DNA from: an uncultured Bacteroidales bacterium
GTDB lineage: Bacteria; Bacteroidota; Bacteroidia; Bacteroidales; UBA932
Assembly (NCBI GenBank): GCA_900319405.1
Contig: ONOH01000004.1
Location: 1-64,000 of the forward strand
DNA: 64,000 bases
Direction: 5' to 3'
The position numbers and the translations under genes were made by a program. A model generated the notes under the pieces. It was not told where the DNA came from. It saw nothing but the letters and a program-made list of their open reading frames with translations, and searched no databases. Positions within the stretch are counted from its first letter, which is position 1. Each line of letters opens with the position of its first letter. This document shows positions 61,051-64,000 of the stretch, piece after piece.

Positions 61051-61193
61051 ACCAAGTCCTCCCATCCGTCCGGTATACCATCCCCATAATCGGACAACCC
61101 TCCTGTAAGGGATGCTTGCATTACAGAGTTCTCGTGGCAAAATTCCACGCACCGGGCCTCCGGGGCCTCGTAAAAAAGTCTTTTTTTGTCCAT
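61047..61193 (-). CDS. Small peptide P3 of a three-member family (48 aa)
   Basis: Reads MDKKRLF, then YEAPEARCVEFCHENSVMQA, then a Gly/Asp-rich tail ending IPDGWEDLV. The motif aligns without gaps with P1 and P2. Its stop overlaps the start of the large surface lipoprotein (ATGA), which strongly suggests translation and coupling. No clear TAnnTTTG box is found upstream (CATTTTTG near 61223-61230 is the closest). The ending GIPDGW also echoes the G-I-P-x-G-W cap motif of the protein encoded behind it, perhaps by chance. Confidence 0.7.
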   Translation of the reverse strand: MDKKRLFYEAPEARCVEFCHENSVMQASLTGGLSDYGDGIPDGWEDLV

Positions 61194-61364
61194 AAGGCGT
61201 TTCGTTTTTTTGGTTCGTCTGCCGCAAAAATGCCATTTCCCGCGCAAACCGATGTCTCAAATTGACAACTCTTTGTCTCATTCTGACAATTTCTGCATTT
61301 TTTGGCCCGAAAACGCCTGTTTTTGCTGGCGACGGACAGAAGGTCCGCCAAAAAAGATGTCCCC

Positions 61365-61582
61365 GAAAGCATACAGACATTCGAGGACATCCGCATGGAT
61401 GGCTATGTTTACGTGGACAACTCCTCCGATGTTCCGGGTCTTCGTTTCGGCAATGTCATAGACGCCGCCCATGCCCGAAGCGGCCCTGGAGCAGATTGAC
61501 CGGAAGGGCAACGACAAACCCTTCCTCTCCGGCGGGAGGGGGAATCATCCGCATCGAAGGCTGGAAGGCCGAGCGCAGCTGA
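61365..61582 (+). pseudogene. Remnant of a PD-(D/E)XK-type AAA ATPase gene
   Basis: Near the 5' end the frame reads SIQTFEDIRMDGYVYVDN, matching the opening of the large Bacteroidetes family whose members begin G-I-Q-T-F-E-x-I-R-x-x-x-Y-V-Y-V-D-K-T before the P-loop. About 60 bases later another frame reads ALEQIDRKGNDKPF, the C-terminal A-x-x-Q-I-x-x-K-x-Y motif of the same family, then a third frame gives IIRIEGWKAE and a stop at 61580-61582. The 400-odd residues between are gone. An internal deletion plus frameshifts make this clearly non-functional. Confidence 0.6.
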
Positions 61583-61596
61583 GTCCGGTCTCTAAT

Positions 61597-63605
61597 TTAT
61601 TTCCAGGCCGCGGGGATGCTGCTGTAGTTGGTAAATCTGGCGTTTACCGGGGCATAGCAGCCTGACGTACCGTAGGGACCGTCCCCGCCATAAGTGTAGT
61701 TCCAAAGGTCGGGCACGGTTCCTGCGACACCGCCAGAAGAACCCAATTGCTGGCCGGCACCATAAAACGCGGATGTGAAATTCGGTGACACGCCGGCAAA
61801 GCGGTTCGCTTTGGTAATGCCGCTGGCCGGGTCGATAAAAATACCCGCGCTAAGCTTCATACGGGGGCACGTGTTGAATGCACTGGCGAGTCCCCGAAGC
61901 TTGGGGTTATAGGCGAGCAGCCTGTCCGGAGCGTTTCTGATATCGGTTCTGTAAAACATGCGGGCAATCGTTTCCAGATTCTTGAGATTCCTGAAAAGGC
62001 CGACAGGAAGCGTTCCCGTCAAACAATAGTTATAATCAAAGAAATCCGACAAGTCGGTAAGCTTTTCATTGTTGACAAAGAAATCTCCCGAGACGATATT
62101 TCCGGAAGCGGAGGGGTCGGCTATAACACAATCATTATAACCAACGAAGAAGTTGGCTGTTTCCAAATGGGGGTTGTTCTGGAAAAGCTTGGCGGGGAGG
62201 TAGCCCCGGTGGGCTTTGTTGAATGCTCTCTGAAAAGCTCTGTTGGCATTCTTAAGATTCGGAGCCTCCCACAGCAGCCGCTCGGGAATCAACTGGCCGT
62301 TAGACTGCGCCACAAGGCCGATACCGACCGCTTCGGTACCCCATCCGCTCCCCCATATAAGAACACAGGCCCGCAATCGAAGTTAATACAGGCTTGTCCT
62401 TTAAAAGCAAGGGGGGGACTTTCCCTGTCATCCAGATATTATAAGTGAAGGTGTAGTTCATATCCTCCACCTTTTTGCAGTTCCAAAACAGTTCCTCCGG
62501 AACGAAATATCCGGATGAATCGCCCGTCAGGCCATTGCAGTATGCGAAAGTGTAATTAAATCTCTTCGCCTCTACACAGTCCTCGAAAAGCGTTCCCGGG
62601 GTTGGGAGCCACCATTATCTCTATCGGCGCCGAAGACTGGGATGCCGGGTCAAGCGCCAAGGATATGAGTTGCCGGGTCCGGATTTTGACCACTTTTTCC
62701 TTTGTGACTTCATTGGCTCCGCTTCCCCGCGTGCCCGTTATGCGGACGTAGATGACTCCGCGCTCGGTGGGGGTTGTCGAGAAGGATCTCCCGTCGGAGG
62801 AAACGGTGCTGGTGTAGGGAAGATCGGTCACGCTTCTGTCGTGCCAGTTAGTCTCATCCGTACTCCATTCGTACTTGTACTCGGGCGCAGGTTTGGCGCT
62901 GGAATAGACACTGAACGAGGCCTGCTCGCCTCTCCAGACAATGATGCTGTCCTTGCTCGGGGTGAAGTCGAACTTGGGGAAGAAATATTCCCCCTCGTAG
63001 CGCTGCAGCTTCTGGCCATCGATGAACACGGTGGCATTGAGCAGATTCGGGACACCCATATTGTCGATGAAAACCTTGCTGCAGGCCGGGAAGCGGAGCC
63101 ATTTACCGTTTTCCTTCAGTTCGAGCCTGCGGGTGGTTCCGTTGCTGAACGTCAGGATCAGTGTCAACTTCTCCTGCGTCATCGGAAGGGCGAAAAGGGT
63201 GAACGAACGGGCCTGGGTCTTGCTCAGTTGAATGCCGCTGCCCAAATCCAGGCTCACCGATCTCTCCGGGCTGTAGATGGTCGTGTCTGAGCAGTTTACC
63301 GAATTGTCCCCGGCAGCGTCAATCTCCACCGAGAAATCGCCCGCCATATTCGAATCGGCACTCCTCAACTCCAGTTTTGTCAGTAGCGTCCCTTCCGGAA
63401 TCTCGCTGTCGGCCAGGGTCTTGAGCGAAATGCGAAACGCTGTCACCAGGGGCTTGAACTTCAGCCTCACCTTGGTCCGCGGCGTTTCATCCTCGCTCAT
63501 GGCGACGGCGTACATGCAGGCGTGGTTCATGTCCGGTCTGTACTCGGTGCGGCTGCTGTTCCACGAGCCCCCTGCTCTGAAGGAACGGTGGCCGGTATAT
63601 CCAGG
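61597..63605 (-). pseudogene. Frameshifted, 5'-truncated surface protein gene
   Basis: Three frames join into one protein. From about 63605 the frame reads PGYTGHRSFRAGGSWNS through KVRLKFKPLVTAF (fimbrillin-like) and DSIIVWRGEQASFSVY. One extra base near 62595 shifts it (VAPNPG to TLFEDCVEAKRFNYTF). A second extra G near 62350 shifts it again (GLCSYMG to SGWGTEAVGIGLV), ending IPAAWK. The C-terminal half has repeats such as NYTFAYCNGLTG and LPVGLFRNLKNLETIARMF, like the neighbouring surface protein. No start codon or signal peptide is found before 63605; the AraC gene ends 14 bp upstream. Two indels, or sequencing errors, plus loss of the 5' end. Confidence 0.7.
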
Positions 63606-63618
63606 GAAGCGGGAGCTT

Positions 63619-64000
63619 TCAGGAGGTGGCGGCGCTGCGGTAGGCCGAGGGGGACATGCCGTACTGCTCCTGGAAGAGTCGGTTGAAGGTGGAGCGGGAG
63701 GAGAAGCCGGCTTCTTCGCTCACGGCCTGGACCGAGACTTCGTTGGCGGAAGAGAGGGCCTCGGCTGCCCAACGGAGCCGAAGGTGGTTGATAAAGTTGC
63801 TCAGGGTGAGTCCTGCGCACTGTTTGACGGCGTTGGAAAGGTAAGTGCGATTGGTTGCCAGGCGGGCGCAGAGCTCGTCCCGGCCCAACTCGGGATTCTT
63901 GAACAGTTCTTCCCTTTTCATCAGGGACAGGAGCGAGGCGTACAGCGAAGCCTCGGGCGAGGACTGTTCGCCGATGTGCTCCACCATCTCTTCCTCGGCC
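63619..64000 (-). CDS. AraC-family transcriptional regulator (C-terminal part, runs off the window)
   Basis: The visible 126 residues contain the AraC double helix-turn-helix: LGRDELCARLATNRTYLSNAVKQ, FINHLRLRWAAEALSS, then VSEEAGFSSRSTFNRLFQEQYGMSPSAYR with the conserved second-HTH signature. Sensor domains and start lie beyond 64000. In Bacteroidetes such regulators, sometimes fused to tetratricopeptide or two-component modules, control surface-protein loci. Regulation of the adjacent broken surface gene is possible. Confidence 0.88.
   Translation of the reverse strand, partial: AEEEMVEHIGEQSSPEASLYASLLSLMKREELFKNPELGRDELCARLATNRTYLSNAVKQCAGLTLSNFINHLRLRWAAEALSSANEVSVQAVSEEAGFSSRSTFNRLFQEQYGMSPSAYRSAATS

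Overview
The window looks like chromosome of a GC-rich, host-associated member of the Bacteroidales. Evidence is the gene families (TonB-dependent receptor with a DUF4249 lipoprotein, NigD-like protein, DUF4252 proteins, S46 peptidase, fimbrillin-like lipoproteins, a C10 peptidase, a GTPase-defective EF-G2 paralogue, a NagB-PIG-L fusion), the many lipoprotein signal peptides, and Bacteroidetes-type promoters (TTG, 19-20 nt, TAnnTTTG) in front of many genes. I see no rRNA, tRNA or CRISPR array. The genus cannot be named from the sequence alone.

Layout. 1-3.7 kb: a truncated RNase J gene meets head-on a truncated TonB receptor, which ends a receptor/DUF4249/lipoprotein operon. 3.7-8.0 kb: a small, AT-richer mobile element with a serine recombinase, an excisionase-like HTH protein and a tyrosine integrase, plus two arrays of short DNA-binding-type repeats. 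8.0-8.7 kb: a 41-aa peptide gene, a broken small lipoprotein and a pair of palindromic repeats. 8.65-13.1 kb (minus): a GH2 glycosidase, beta-propeller lipoprotein and GDPD operon. 13.2-15.0 kb (plus): a DUF4252/ECF sigma/membrane protein/DUF4252 operon. 15.1-21.8 kb: a TIM-barrel-like lipoprotein, DUF1080 protein, phosphodiesterase and NagB-like protein. 21.9-23.4 kb (minus): a bacterioferritin-like, glutathione peroxidase and OhrR-like stress operon whose promoter is flanked by two matching palindromes.

23.6-31.9 kb (minus): a five-gene secreted-protein operon (49-aa peptide, fimbrillin-like lipoprotein, C10 cysteine peptidase, two transglutaminase-fold lipoproteins). 32-36 kb: NigD-like lipoprotein, ECF sigma factor, an inner-to-outer membrane anti-sigma/beta-barrel protein, and a VWA lipoprotein. 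36-57.7 kb is more housekeeping: a zincin/propeller/barrel fusion, DUF5106 thioredoxin-like protein, a DHFR-aldose epimerase fusion next to thyA, an NSS transporter, mutS, a glycosyltransferase, a YfhO protein, Mrp, an S46 peptidase, rnhB, a CPBP protease and EF-G2. 57.7-64 kb is repeat-rich and decayed: tandem repeats, a leucine-rich-repeat-like surface lipoprotein led by a third small peptide, an AAA-ATPase remnant, a frameshifted surface protein and the end of an AraC-type regulator.

Two patterns run across the window and are the best candidates for something undescribed. First, three unlinked 41-49-aa peptides share an ungapped 20-residue N-terminal motif followed by unrelated tails; two of them sit directly before, or overlap, a fimbrillin-like lipoprotein gene. 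Second, five intergenic elements have the same three-hairpin design: a sequence-constant central hairpin between two outer hairpins whose stems change sequence but keep pairing. All five lie just behind stop codons. Three further short repeat families are also present, and two repeats lie inside the YfhO reading frame.
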